Positions 12,503-19,832 of a DNA stretch of 22,372 nt are shown here, piece by piece. Positions within the stretch are counted from its first letter, which is position 1. Each line of letters opens with the position of its first letter. Location of the stretch: NCBI GenBank assembly GCA_002299865.1, contig DBNV01000124.1, positions 2,433-24,804 of the forward strand, given 5' to 3'. The notes below the pieces were generated by a model. The model was not told where the DNA came from. It saw only the letters and a list, made by a program, of their open reading frames with translations, and searched no databases. Position numbers and translations under genes: made by a program. Origin of the DNA: Desulfonatronaceae bacterium UBA663. GTDB taxonomy: Bacteria > Desulfobacterota > Desulfovibrionia > Desulfovibrionales > Desulfonatronaceae.

Positions 12503-15007
12503 ATGGCTGAGATCCATCTGACCATAGACGGCCGCACTGTGACCGTGAAGGCCGGAGCCACGGTGCTCCATGCCGCCAGGCAGGCCGGGATCCCCATCCC
12601 CACGATCTGCGATCACAAGGATTTGAACCCATACGGGGCCTGCCGAATGTGCATCGTGGAGATCGAGGGGGTGAGGGGCTTTCCCACGTCCTGCACGACA
12701 CCTGCGGCCGAGGGCATGCAGGTCAGGACCAGGTCGCCGGAACTGGAAACGCTGCGGCGACGGACCCTGGAATTGATGTTCTCCGGGCACCCCAACACCT
12801 GCCTGGTCTGTCCGCACCGTGAGGCCTGCGAATCCATGCGGCCCATGGCGACCAAGGCCGGACGCACCACCCGCTGCGGGTTCTGCAGCAACCGGGAGGA
12901 ATGCGACCTGCGCAACATGGCCTTGCAAGCAGGAGGTCGGGATCTGAACCTGCCCACGTTGTACGCCGCGCACAATCTGGAGCGCGATGACCCTTTCATG
13001 GACCGGGACTACAACCTGTGCATCCTCTGCGCCAGGTGTTGGCGAATCTGCGAGAAGATTCACGGCAAGCCGGCCATCAGCATCATCAACCGGGGCAGGC
13101 AGGCCAGGGTGGGCACGGCGTTTCACAAAAGCCATGTCCATTCCGGCTGCACCTTCTGCGGCTCCTGCATCGACATCTGCCCCACAGGGACATTAACGGA
13201 TCGCTTCGCCCGCTGGCACGGCAAAGCAGACACCCGCGCCGACTCCGCCTGCATCCTCTGTCCGGAAGGGTGCTCCCTCACGGCGCACGTCAAGGGCGGA
13301 CAGCTCGTGGCCACGGCCATGACCGCGTTTGAGCCCGATTCCAGCCTGTGCGCCCTGGGCCGGTTCGGCTACGCTCAGATCGTGAACGCGCCGACCCGGC
13401 TGCTGCGTCCGACCATCCGGGACAACGGGGAATCCTTTTCCGTGGACTGGGACTCGGCCCTGGACGCAGCCGCAGCCGGACTGAGCAAACACGAATCGGC
13501 CCTGGGCATCCTGGTCAGTGCGGCCGCGTCCAGAGAAGATCGCCACCTGTATCACCTGCTGGCCCAGGAGCTAGGGGCCAAATTCGCCGCGATCCCGGCC
13601 ACGCCCGCCGGAACCAAGCCGCTGCTGCCCAAGTGGGTGACAGGTCCAAAAAAAAGCAGGAGTTCAGCCCTGATCCTGAGCGGGGATTTTTTGGAGGACA
13701 AGCATCTGGCCGGTCTGGACTTTCTGCTGGTCATCGACGGCCTGCCTTCACCCGCCCAGGAACGGGCCGACGTGCTTCTCCCTGCGGCCCTGCTCTCAGA
13801 GGCGGAAGGCACGTTCCGCACCGCTTCCGGGCAGATCAAGGATTTGGCTAGGTCCAGCCGTGCGCCGGGCATGGCCAGGCCGGAATGGGAAATTCTGTGG
13901 GACCTGGGCCAAAAACTGGGCTTAAAATCCATGGCCTTCGACTCTCTGGACCATATCACTGCGGCGGTGGGAGAGGACCCCGCGCCACAGGCCTTTGCAG
14001 ACGCGCCGCGCCATGACGTGCGCACTCTGCCGGCCTTTTACCGCGGCCATCGCACCGCAGACCTGGTTCCGGCGCTGGAGGCCTTTGGTCTGTCGGCCAC
14101 GCCCAGACCGCTGAAGCAAGATGTGTCCATCGAAGGCTTCCAGTTATTGGAAACACGCGAGCTGGCGCCGAACATGCATCTGCTCCGGATCAAGGCCCCC
14201 CAGGTGGCGGCCCATGCCAAGCCCGGTCAGTTCGTGATCCTGATGGCCAAGGAAACCTCGGAACGCACCCCGTACACCCTGGCGGACTGGGATGCCGAGG
14301 CGGGGAGCATCACCTTGATCCTCGAGGAAGTGGGCCGGTCCAGCCGCGAATTGGCGTTGCTCAAAGCGGGAGAGGTCTTGGCCCACGTCAGCGGCCCCCT
14401 GGGCAAGCCATTCCCCGTGGCAAAGAAAGGAACCGTGGTCCTGGGCGGCGGGTGCTACGGCATCGGCGCGATCCTGCCCTTGGCCCGGGCCCTGCGTCAG
14501 GCCGGCAACCACGTGCTCAGCGTAATCGAAGCCTCCAGCGCCTATCTCTTGTTCTGGGAAGAGGAACTGCGGGCTGTGAGCGACGAGGTGCGCGTCGCCA
14601 CCAAGGACGGCAGTCGGGGCGCTTATGGCGGGGTGCAGGAGGTTTTTCAGCAAATCGTCGACCAGCAGCCGGTGGACATATTTATCGCCGTTGGCTGCAC
14701 CTTCATGATGCGCATGGTCGCTGAGTTGACTAAACCCTGGAACGTTCCAACGTTTGTCGCCCTGAACCCGATCATGGTGGATGGTACGGGCATGTGCGGG
14801 GCCTGCCGGGTTTCCATTCATGGGGAGACGAAGTTCGCCTGCATTGACGGCCCTTTTTTCGACGCCCACGGAGTAGACTGGGACGAACTGGCCTGCCGCA
14901 AGAGCGCCTACGCCCGCGAAGAGGTGGAGGCCCTGCCTCAGGCCGTTGACCTGAGCGCCCTGATGTTTCCGGGAGCGGCCCGGCCAAGATGCGGGTGCGG
15001 GAGATAG
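12503..15007 (+). CDS. NuoG-like multi-cluster protein fused to an NfnA/SudB-like FAD-NAD reductase domain
   Basis: This 834-residue protein is a fusion. Residues 1-80 are a plant-type [2Fe-2S] domain (C36, C47, C50, C64). Then H96/C100/C103/C109 is the NuoG His-Cys cluster, repeated in form by C125/C128/C134, and two ferredoxin motifs follow (C173/176/179/183 and C216/219/222/226). C250/C253/C257/C283 is the [4Fe-4S] site that opens molybdopterin oxidoreductases, but the domain behind it (about 284-540) is much shorter than usual and probably binds no pterin. Residues about 541-834 are an NfnA-like module: FAD site RTPYTLAD (588-595), nucleotide-binding GGGCYGIGA (648-656), and the [2Fe-2S] loop with D760, C765, C768 and C780, matching the one-Asp three-Cys cluster known in Nfn. 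The protein should link NuoEF to NfnB, which follows 2 nt later. No hydrogenase H-cluster or formate-site residues are present. Confidence 0.9.
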   Translation: MAEIHLTIDGRTVTVKAGATVLHAARQAGIPIPTICDHKDLNPYGACRMCIVEIEGVRGFPTSCTTPAAEGMQVRTRSPELETLRRRTLELMFSGHPNTCLVCPHREACESMRPMATKAGRTTRCGFCSNREECDLRNMALQAGGRDLNLPTLYAAHNLERDDPFMDRDYNLCILCARCWRICEKIHGKPAISIINRGRQARVGTAFHKSHVHSGCTFCGSCIDICPTGTLTDRFARWHGKADTRADSACILCPEGCSLTAHVKGGQLVATAMTAFEPDSSLCALGRFGYAQIVNAPTRLLRPTIRDNGESFSVDWDSALDAAAAGLSKHESALGILVSAAASREDRHLYHLLAQELGAKFAAIPATPAGTKPLLPKWVTGPKKSRSSALILSGDFLEDKHLAGLDFLLVIDGLPSPAQERADVLLPAALLSEAEGTFRTASGQIKDLARSSRAPGMARPEWEILWDLGQKLGLKSMAFDSLDHITAAVGEDPAPQAFADAPRHDVRTLPAFYRGHRTADLVPALEAFGLSATPRPLKQDVSIEGFQLLETRELAPNMHLLRIKAPQVAAHAKPGQFVILMAKETSERTPYTLADWDAEAGSITLILEEVGRSSRELALLKAGEVLAHVSGPLGKPFPVAKKGTVVLGGGCYGIGAILPLARALRQAGNHVLSVIEASSAYLLFWEEELRAVSDEVRVATKDGSRGAYGGVQEVFQQIVDQQPVDIFIAVGCTFMMRMVAELTKPWNVPTFVALNPIMVDGTGMCGACRVSIHGETKFACIDGPFFDAHGVDWDELACRKSAYAREEVEALPQAVDLSALMFPGAARPRCGCGR

Positions 15008-15009
15008 CC

Positions 15010-16470
15010 ATGGAGAATAAAAAACAAAAGCTGCCGGATTCCGGCAGTCCGGCAACAAGAGGCCCCAAACGCCCGAAAATCCCCCGCCAGCCTATGCCCG
15101 AGCAGGACCCCAGACGCAGGCGCTTCAATTTCGAGGAGGTGCCTCGGGGGTATGCCGAGAAAAACGCGATCCTAGAGGCCTCCCGCTGCTTAAGGTGCAA
15201 GAAGCCGGGGTGTGTTGCCGGCTGTCCCGTAAACATCAATATTCCGGCCTTTATCGCCCTGATCGCCGAGGGGCGATTCGTGCAAGCTCTGGAGAAGCTC
15301 AAGGAGCAAAACGCCCTGCCGGCGGTGTGCGGCCGCGTCTGCCCTCAGGAAAGCCAATGCGAGGCCGGATGTATCCTGGGCAAGAAGGGCGAGCCGGTGG
15401 CCATCGGCCGGCTGGAGCGTTTTGCTGCAGACTATGCCCGCGACGCCGGGCACCAGCAACTGGCCTGTACCGTGGCATCCACAGGTAAAAAGGTGGCCGT
15501 GGTCGGAGCCGGTCCTGCGGGCATCACCGTAGCCGGGGACCTAGCCCGTTGGGGGCATCATGTGGTGGTCTTCGAAGCCCTGCACTTGCCCGGCGGGGTG
15601 CTCATGTACGGCATTCCCCAGTTCCGCCTGCCCAAGGAAATCGTCCAGTACGAGATCAACAACCTCAAGAAACTCGGCGTGGAGATCCGTACGGACACAG
15701 CCATCGGCTTGACCCGGACCGTGGATCAGCTTTTGGAGGACGGCTTTGACGCCGTGTTCGTGGGCACAGGTGCCGGCCTACCCATCTTCTTGAACATCCC
15801 CCGAGAAAACGCCATTGGCGTATTCTCGGCCAACGAATTTCTGACCCGGATCAACTTGATGAAGGCCTGCGAATTTCCGAAGTATGCCACCCCGCCGATC
15901 CGACCGCGCCGGGCCGTGACCGTGGGCGGGGGCAATGTGGCCATGGACGCGGCCCGCACGGCCCTGCGCCTGGGCGCGGATTCAACCATCGTCTACCGGC
16001 GCGGCCTAGAGGAGATGCCGGCCCGGGCCGAGGAGGTCCATCACGCCCGGGAAGAGGGCATTGCCATGCACCTCCTGTCCGCGCCCAAACGCATTCTCAC
16101 GGATGACCGAAACCGGGTCGTAGGCCTGGAATGCCTGCGCATGGAACTGGGCGAACCGGACGCTTCGGGGCGCAGAAGGCCGCATCAGGTCAAGGACAGC
16201 GAATTCGTGGTGGAAGCGGACACGGTGATCGTGGCCGTGGGCAACCGGCCCAATCCCCTGGTGCCCAGGACCTCGCCGGACATAGAGGTGGGCAAGCATG
16301 GGACCATTGTCGCGGACCAGAAGACCATGATGACCTCCAAGCCCGGCGTGTTCGCCGGCGGAGACATCGTTTCCGGCGCGGCCACGGTGATCAGCGCCAT
16401 GGGTCAGGGCAAGCGGGCGGCCAAGGCCATGCACACCTACATGACGGGTGAAGAACCTCCGTGCACATGA
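15010..16470 (+). CDS. nfnB: NfnB/GltD-like FAD-NADPH oxidoreductase
   Basis: This 486-residue protein belongs to the glutamate synthase small-subunit family (GltD), as do NfnB and SudA. The N-terminal third holds two [4Fe-4S] motifs (C60/C63/C68/C72 and C107/C111/C117/C121). The FAD Rossmann motif GAGPAG is at 166-171, with LPGGVLMYGIPQFRLPK near 193-209, and the NADP-binding motif VGGGNVAMDAA is at 305-315, followed by YRR (329-331). No glutamate synthase large subunit is nearby, and the preceding gene ends in an NfnA-like domain, so it is better read as NfnB, the subunit that in characterised Nfn enzymes carries the bifurcating FAD and the NADPH site. The start ATG at 15010 has GGGAG upstream; an ATG at 14989 inside the previous gene is less likely. 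The gene ends the operon; no clear terminator follows. Confidence 0.92.
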   Translation: MENKKQKLPDSGSPATRGPKRPKIPRQPMPEQDPRRRRFNFEEVPRGYAEKNAILEASRCLRCKKPGCVAGCPVNINIPAFIALIAEGRFVQALEKLKEQNALPAVCGRVCPQESQCEAGCILGKKGEPVAIGRLERFAADYARDAGHQQLACTVASTGKKVAVVGAGPAGITVAGDLARWGHHVVVFEALHLPGGVLMYGIPQFRLPKEIVQYEINNLKKLGVEIRTDTAIGLTRTVDQLLEDGFDAVFVGTGAGLPIFLNIPRENAIGVFSANEFLTRINLMKACEFPKYATPPIRPRRAVTVGGGNVAMDAARTALRLGADSTIVYRRGLEEMPARAEEVHHAREEGIAMHLLSAPKRILTDDRNRVVGLECLRMELGEPDASGRRRPHQVKDSEFVVEADTVIVAVGNRPNPLVPRTSPDIEVGKHGTIVADQKTMMTSKPGVFAGGDIVSGAATVISAMGQGKRAAKAMHTYMTGEEPPCT

Positions 16471-16500
16471 CAGACCGGCGCAGACAAAAAATCATCCTAA

Positions 16501-16735
16501 AAGTTCATTGCCGCCCTGCGGCGAATCATCGCCTCACCAAGGCGATCATCAGCACGCCGAGGGCAACAGTGACACCCACGTCAAGGCCAACCTGATGGGA
16601 GCGAATATTCGGTTGCTGGTTCAAGGCGGACGTTTGCTTTTGGGAACATGGCAAGGTATTTTTTTCACGGAATTCGATGGGCCACGAACCCGCAAAATTT
16701 GGGTGCAGTGGCAGGAATCCACCGCGTCCAGATGA
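16501..16735 (+). pseudogene. yjbQ: Remnant of a YjbQ/UPF0047 family gene (C-terminal half)
   Basis: Two consecutive reading frames match the C-terminal half of YjbQ (UPF0047). First comes KFIAALRRIIAS (16501-16536), directly after an in-frame TAA. After a frame change there follows GDHQHAEGNSDTHVKANLMG, then a stretch with GGRLLLGTWQGIFFTEFDG, ending at a TGA at 16733-16735. The HxEGNSDxHxKxxLxG and LGTWQGIxxxEFDGPRxRK patterns are diagnostic of the family. An intact protein has about 130-140 residues; the first half, with its conserved HTTA-type region, is missing, and no start codon with a ribosome binding site exists. The fragment sits directly behind the redox operon and before uspA. Family members have been linked to thiamine-phosphate synthesis as a weak activity. 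It is almost certainly non-functional. Confidence 0.8.
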
Positions 16736-16766
16736 TCCAGAAACAACAGTGTCCTAACATTGCAAC

Positions 16767-16794
16767 CTGCTCCCACATCTGGGAAATGGAGCAG
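16767..16794 (+). promoter_or_regulatory. Hairpin that sequesters the ribosome binding site of the universal stress gene
   Basis: CTGCTCC (16767-16773) pairs perfectly with GGAGCAG (16788-16794). The latter contains the Shine-Dalgarno GGAG (16788-16791), 5 nt before the ATG at 16797. An alternative stem, TCCCA (16771-16775) with TGGGA (16780-16784), uses the same TCC and would leave GGAG free. This is the layout of a translational switch or RNA thermometer; the function is inferred from base pairing alone. Confidence 0.5.
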
Positions 16795-16796
16795 CC

Positions 16797-17642
16797 ATGT
16801 CCAGAAAGTTATTGGTCACCATCAGCGAGGACATCGGTTTTCTGCATGGAGTGCGTTTTGTCGGCCATTTTTTTGTCCCGGCCACGGATCTGCAGTTGGA
16901 CTTGGTCCTGATGCCGCCCACGGCATCCCCCCAGGTTTTACATGATCCCATGCCCATGGATCAGGCCCTACGCATGGCCGAAAGAATGCTCCGCGATAAA
17001 GGATTTCAGGTCGGCGTTCCTCAAGGCCGAGATGAGGCATCGACGCCCTGCGCCAGTATGGTTGAGCTGGCCCGCATGGCCGAACGGGGCCATTATGACG
17101 CCGTGGTCCTGGGTCGCCGCGGCGCGGTCCGTCTTGATGAATATCTGACAAGCCAATACGAAGAGGCGGTGTTCGACGAAAACCTGGACTTTCTGTTCTG
17201 GATCTGCCGGGTCCCGGACTTGACCCGAAACAATGTCTTGCTCTGCGTCGACGGCTCCAAACAGGGGCTGTGCGCGGCCGATCATGTCGGGTTCATGTGT
17301 CGGAATGAGCAGCGCCACTCCATCTGCGTGGCCTACCTGGCTGATCCGCAACACCGGGACAAACGAGACGAGGATCTGATCATTGAAAACGCCCTGAAAA
17401 TGCTCCAGGTCAACGACATCCCCGAAAGCAGGATCTCCGTCAAGGTACTGGCCGCGTCGGATCATGTCCAAGGTATTCTGCGCGAGGCGGAACAAGGCCG
17501 TTTTGCCGTGGTGGCCGTGGGCCGCGCCGGCATCGGCAGAGGCATGATGAGCCAACACCAGTTCGGGTCCATCAGCCTGCGCCTGGTCAGGACCATATCT
17601 GGAGCCAGCCTGTGGGTGTGCGGAGTTCCCTGCAAACCTTAG
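16797..17642 (+). CDS. Universal stress protein with two tandem Usp domains
   Basis: This 281-residue protein appears to have two Usp (PF00582) domains. The first begins MSRKLLVTISEDIG and runs to about residue 135, with HYDAVVLGRRGAV near 97-109. The second begins about residue 143 (NNVLLCVDGSKQG) and ends with FAVVAVGRAGIGRG and FGSISLRLVRTISGASLWVC, the glycine-rich phosphate loop region of ATP-binding Usp proteins. The first domain lacks the full G-x2-G-x9-G(S/T) pattern, so only the second is likely to bind nucleotide. Such tandem proteins accumulate under stress or growth arrest (family knowledge). Its GGAG ribosome binding site is inside a hairpin. It converges on the tryptophan synthase gene, with only 29 nt between their ends. 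Confidence 0.88.
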   Translation: MSRKLLVTISEDIGFLHGVRFVGHFFVPATDLQLDLVLMPPTASPQVLHDPMPMDQALRMAERMLRDKGFQVGVPQGRDEASTPCASMVELARMAERGHYDAVVLGRRGAVRLDEYLTSQYEEAVFDENLDFLFWICRVPDLTRNNVLLCVDGSKQGLCAADHVGFMCRNEQRHSICVAYLADPQHRDKRDEDLIIENALKMLQVNDIPESRISVKVLAASDHVQGILREAEQGRFAVVAVGRAGIGRGMMSQHQFGSISLRLVRTISGASLWVCGVPCKP

Positions 17643-17671
17643 CAGCTTAAAGAACGGATTCCATTTCAACC

Positions 17672-19018
17672 TCACACATTGATCTTCGGACATGAAGCCA
17701 GGGCTTCTTGCAGGTCGCATTCGGCGAATTCGTCATCCTTGAGTTTGCCCTGGTTGAAGGCGTCGTAAGCGCCCAGATCCAGCAACCCATGGCCGGAGTA
17801 AAGAAAAACAATGACCGTGCCGGGATCGCTTTCCTTAGCTACGTCCATGGCCGCCTTGATGGCGTGGGATGTTTCCGGCGCGGGAAGGAAGCCTTCGGTC
17901 TGCAAAAACAGTTTGGCGGCTTCGAAGACCTCGTTCTGATAGTAGGAACGGGGTTCGACCATGCCCTGGTCCACGAGATGGGATACGATGGGCGCATCTC
18001 CGTGGTAGCGCAGGCCGCCGGCATGAATGGGCGGCGGGAAGTAGCTCGAGCCCAGGGTATGCATTTTCAAAAGAGGCGTCATCTTGGCCATGTCGCCGTA
18101 GTCGTAACGGAACTCTCCCTTGGTCAGGGTCGGACAGGCCTTGGGCTCCACAGCTACGAAGCGCGGTCCCTTGCCGGCCATCTTTCCCGGGACGAACGGC
18201 AGGACCAAGCCGCCGAAATTGCTGCCTCCGCCCACGCAGCCCACCAACACGTCAGGACTCTCCCCAGCCAAAGCTAACTGCTTTTGGACCTCCAGGCCGA
18301 TAATGGTCTGATGCAGAAGTACATGGTTGAGCACGCTGCCCAGGGAATATTTAGCATCATCATGGGCGGCTGCGTCCTCCACAGCTTCGGAAATGGCCAG
18401 GCCCAGACTGCCGCCGGAGTCAGGATTCTCGACCAACACAGCCCGCCCGGCATTTGTCCTGCTCGAAGGAGAAGGGAAAACCTCGGCCCCGTAAGAGCGG
18501 ATCAACACACCGCGGTAGGGTTTTTGTTCGTAGCTGCAGCGGACCATGTACACGGTGCATTCCAGGCCGAACATCCGGCAGGCGAAGGACAAGGCCGTGC
18601 CCCATTGGCCGGCTCCGGTTTCCGTGGTCAGCCGGCGCACCCCTTCCTGCTTGTTGTAATAGGCCTGGGCAATGGCTGTGTTCGGCTTATGGGAGCCGGC
18701 CGGGGAAAGGGACTCGTTCTTGTAGTATATCCTGACCTTGACGCCCAAGGCCGCTTCCAGGCGGTAGGCCCGGACCAGGGGCGTGGGCCGGAACAGGCGG
18801 TAGATGTCCCAGACCGGTTCAGGAATGTCGATCCAGCGCTGGGCGGACATCTCCTGCTCGATCACGGCCATGGGGAAGATGGCGGCCAATTTCTCCGGTC
18901 CCAGGGGCTGCTGAGTGGCCGGGTCCAGGGGCGGGGCCAAGGGCGGGGAAAGATCGGGCAACACGTTATACCACTGCCTGGGCATATCCTTTTCGGGCAG
19001 ATTGATGCGCTGGTTCAT
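17672..19018 (-). CDS. trpB: TrpB-like pyridoxal-phosphate enzyme (TrpB2 type tryptophan synthase beta chain)
   Basis: This 448-residue protein is a fold-II PLP enzyme. Lys111 in AGSHKPNTA is the Schiff-base lysine, TTETGAGQWG (131-140) is the substrate-carboxylate loop, and GCVGGGSNFGG the phosphate-binding loop. Length, the N-terminal extension of about 75 residues and the RPTPLVRA segment point to the TrpB2 group rather than classical TrpB1 (about 400 residues). TrpB2 makes tryptophan from indole and serine, often acting alone or with a weak TrpA partner. No other trp gene is nearby, which also suits TrpB2. The ATG at 19018 has AAGGAG 7 nt upstream; an in-frame ATG at 19045 is upstream of that site and rejected. 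The 301-nt region before it holds a candidate promoter, a structured segment and a palindrome. Confidence 0.93.
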   Translation of the reverse strand: MNQRINLPEKDMPRQWYNVLPDLSPPLAPPLDPATQQPLGPEKLAAIFPMAVIEQEMSAQRWIDIPEPVWDIYRLFRPTPLVRAYRLEAALGVKVRIYYKNESLSPAGSHKPNTAIAQAYYNKQEGVRRLTTETGAGQWGTALSFACRMFGLECTVYMVRCSYEQKPYRGVLIRSYGAEVFPSPSSRTNAGRAVLVENPDSGGSLGLAISEAVEDAAAHDDAKYSLGSVLNHVLLHQTIIGLEVQKQLALAGESPDVLVGCVGGGSNFGGLVLPFVPGKMAGKGPRFVAVEPKACPTLTKGEFRYDYGDMAKMTPLLKMHTLGSSYFPPPIHAGGLRYHGDAPIVSHLVDQGMVEPRSYYQNEVFEAAKLFLQTEGFLPAPETSHAIKAAMDVAKESDPGTVIVFLYSGHGLLDLGAYDAFNQGKLKDDEFAECDLQEALASCPKINV

Positions 19019-19105
19019 GTCCGTTCTCCTTAGGGTGGCATTCAATGGAAAGTCGAGCCGCTTACGCCGCTATGCTATCAGCCGCCGGCACTCCGCGAGG
19101 CTTCT

Positions 19106-19132
19106 TTTGTACGGAAGGAAAAAAACTGTCAA
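19106..19132 (-). promoter_or_regulatory. Candidate promoter of the trpB2 gene
   Basis: On the minus strand an exact TTGACA (19132-19127) is followed after 15 nt by TACAAA (19111-19106), four of six consensus bases. The spacing is short, so this is tentative. The start point would lie near 19100, giving a leader of about 80 nt. Confidence 0.35.
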
Positions 19133-19142
19133 CTCGAAAGCT

Positions 19143-19193
19143 TGTCGCTACGCTTTTCGCAACGCCGCAAGTCTTTGCGAATCCAAAGCGACA
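19143..19193. other. Nested inverted repeats in the gene-free stretch 19019-19319
   Basis: An outer stem TGTCGCT (19143-19149) with AGCGACA (19187-19193) encloses an inner stem TTCGCAA (19156-19162) with TTGCGAA (19175-19181); both are perfect over 7 bp. An alternative pairing CGCTTT with AAAGCG can form inside. On the minus strand it lies upstream of the trpB2 promoter candidate, so it would be a leader only if transcription started farther upstream. I cannot match it to a known riboswitch or T-box. Confidence 0.45.
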
Positions 19194-19230
19194 GGACGTC
19201 GTCCCGGACGATTGTAAGATTGTCAAAAGA

Positions 19231-19270
19231 CCAACGGAAAAGCGGACAGCGCTGTCCGCTTTTCCGTTGG
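19231..19270. terminator. Perfect 40-bp palindrome, probable bidirectional terminator
   Basis: CCAACGGAAAAGCGGACAGC (19231-19250) is followed without any loop by its exact reverse complement (19251-19270). As RNA it gives a long GC-rich stem (the central bases would open as the loop), with A4 and T4 tracts symmetric in both directions. It lies 50 nt beyond the rfaE2 stop on the minus strand, where a terminator is expected. The T tract is short for a classic terminator and the full length of perfect pairing is unusual. Confidence 0.6.
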
Positions 19271-19319
19271 CCGAAACGTCTAAAACATAGCACGGATTTT
19301 CGACATGGGATTAATCGGG

Positions 19320-19832
19320 TCAGCAGACAGGGGGCGCAAGGCGGAGAATGCGCTCCACCACGGCAGTAGTTGAAAAACCCGGCAAAAGGTCGAGGCTGAA
19401 AACGCGACCGCCCCAGGATTCAACCTCTGCTGCGCCCACGATCCGCTCTTTCGGCCAATCCCCGCCCTTGATCAACACGTGGGGCCGAACGGCCTTGATC
19501 AATTCCAGCGGCGTGTCTTCCTCAAAAGCGATCACGACATCCACACACTCCAGTCCGGCCAGGACATAGGCCCGCTGCTCCAGCGGCGTGATCGGCCTCG
19601 TCGGCCCCTTGATCCTGCGAACAGAGGTGTCGCTGTTTAAGCCCACGACCAGCACGTCGCCGTAAGTCCGCGCTCTGCGCAACAGATGCACATGACCGGC
19701 GTGCAAAAGGTCGAAACAACCGTTGGTGAAAACAATCGTGCCCAAGGGCTCGCCCAAGGGCTTTCGGGAAGCGGCATCAAGAAAGTCCCGCCGAGAGAGG
19801 ATCTTGGGGTGCGCCAGGAGATGGGCGGTCAT
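19320..19832 (-). CDS. rfaE2: D-glycero-beta-D-manno-heptose 1-phosphate adenylyltransferase (RfaE domain II)
   Basis: This nucleotidyltransferase activates heptose 1-phosphate to ADP-heptose for the lipopolysaccharide core. The 170-residue protein contains VFTNGCFDLLHAGHVHLL (34-51) with the H44-A-G-H47 adenylyl-transfer motif, VGLNSDTSVRRIKGPTRPI (63-81), and LIKGGDW (120-126). In many bacteria this is the second half of a bifunctional HldE; here it is a stand-alone protein of normal single-domain length, so the kinase half must be elsewhere. The ATG at 19832 overlaps the rex stop as TGATG, which fixes the start; an upstream ATG at 19877 lies inside rex. The pairing with rex is probably transcriptional convenience. 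The product is cytoplasmic. Confidence 0.93.
   Translation of the reverse strand: MTAHLLAHPKILSRRDFLDAASRKPLGEPLGTIVFTNGCFDLLHAGHVHLLRRARTYGDVLVVGLNSDTSVRRIKGPTRPITPLEQRAYVLAGLECVDVVIAFEEDTPLELIKAVRPHVLIKGGDWPKERIVGAAEVESWGGRVFSLDLLPGFSTTAVVERILRLAPPVC

Noticed and set aside
10678..12603. 641-residue frame on the minus strand
   Set aside because: Antisense shadow of the NuoF gene; low-complexity His/Ala/Gly-rich product with no domain.
15010..16470. Glutamate synthase small subunit (GltD)
   Set aside because: No large subunit gene is present and the gene is coupled to an NfnA-like fusion, so the NfnB reading explains the context better.
18284..19033. 249-residue plus-strand frame over trpB2
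   Set aside because: Antisense to a clear PLP enzyme; no start signal and no recognisable motif.
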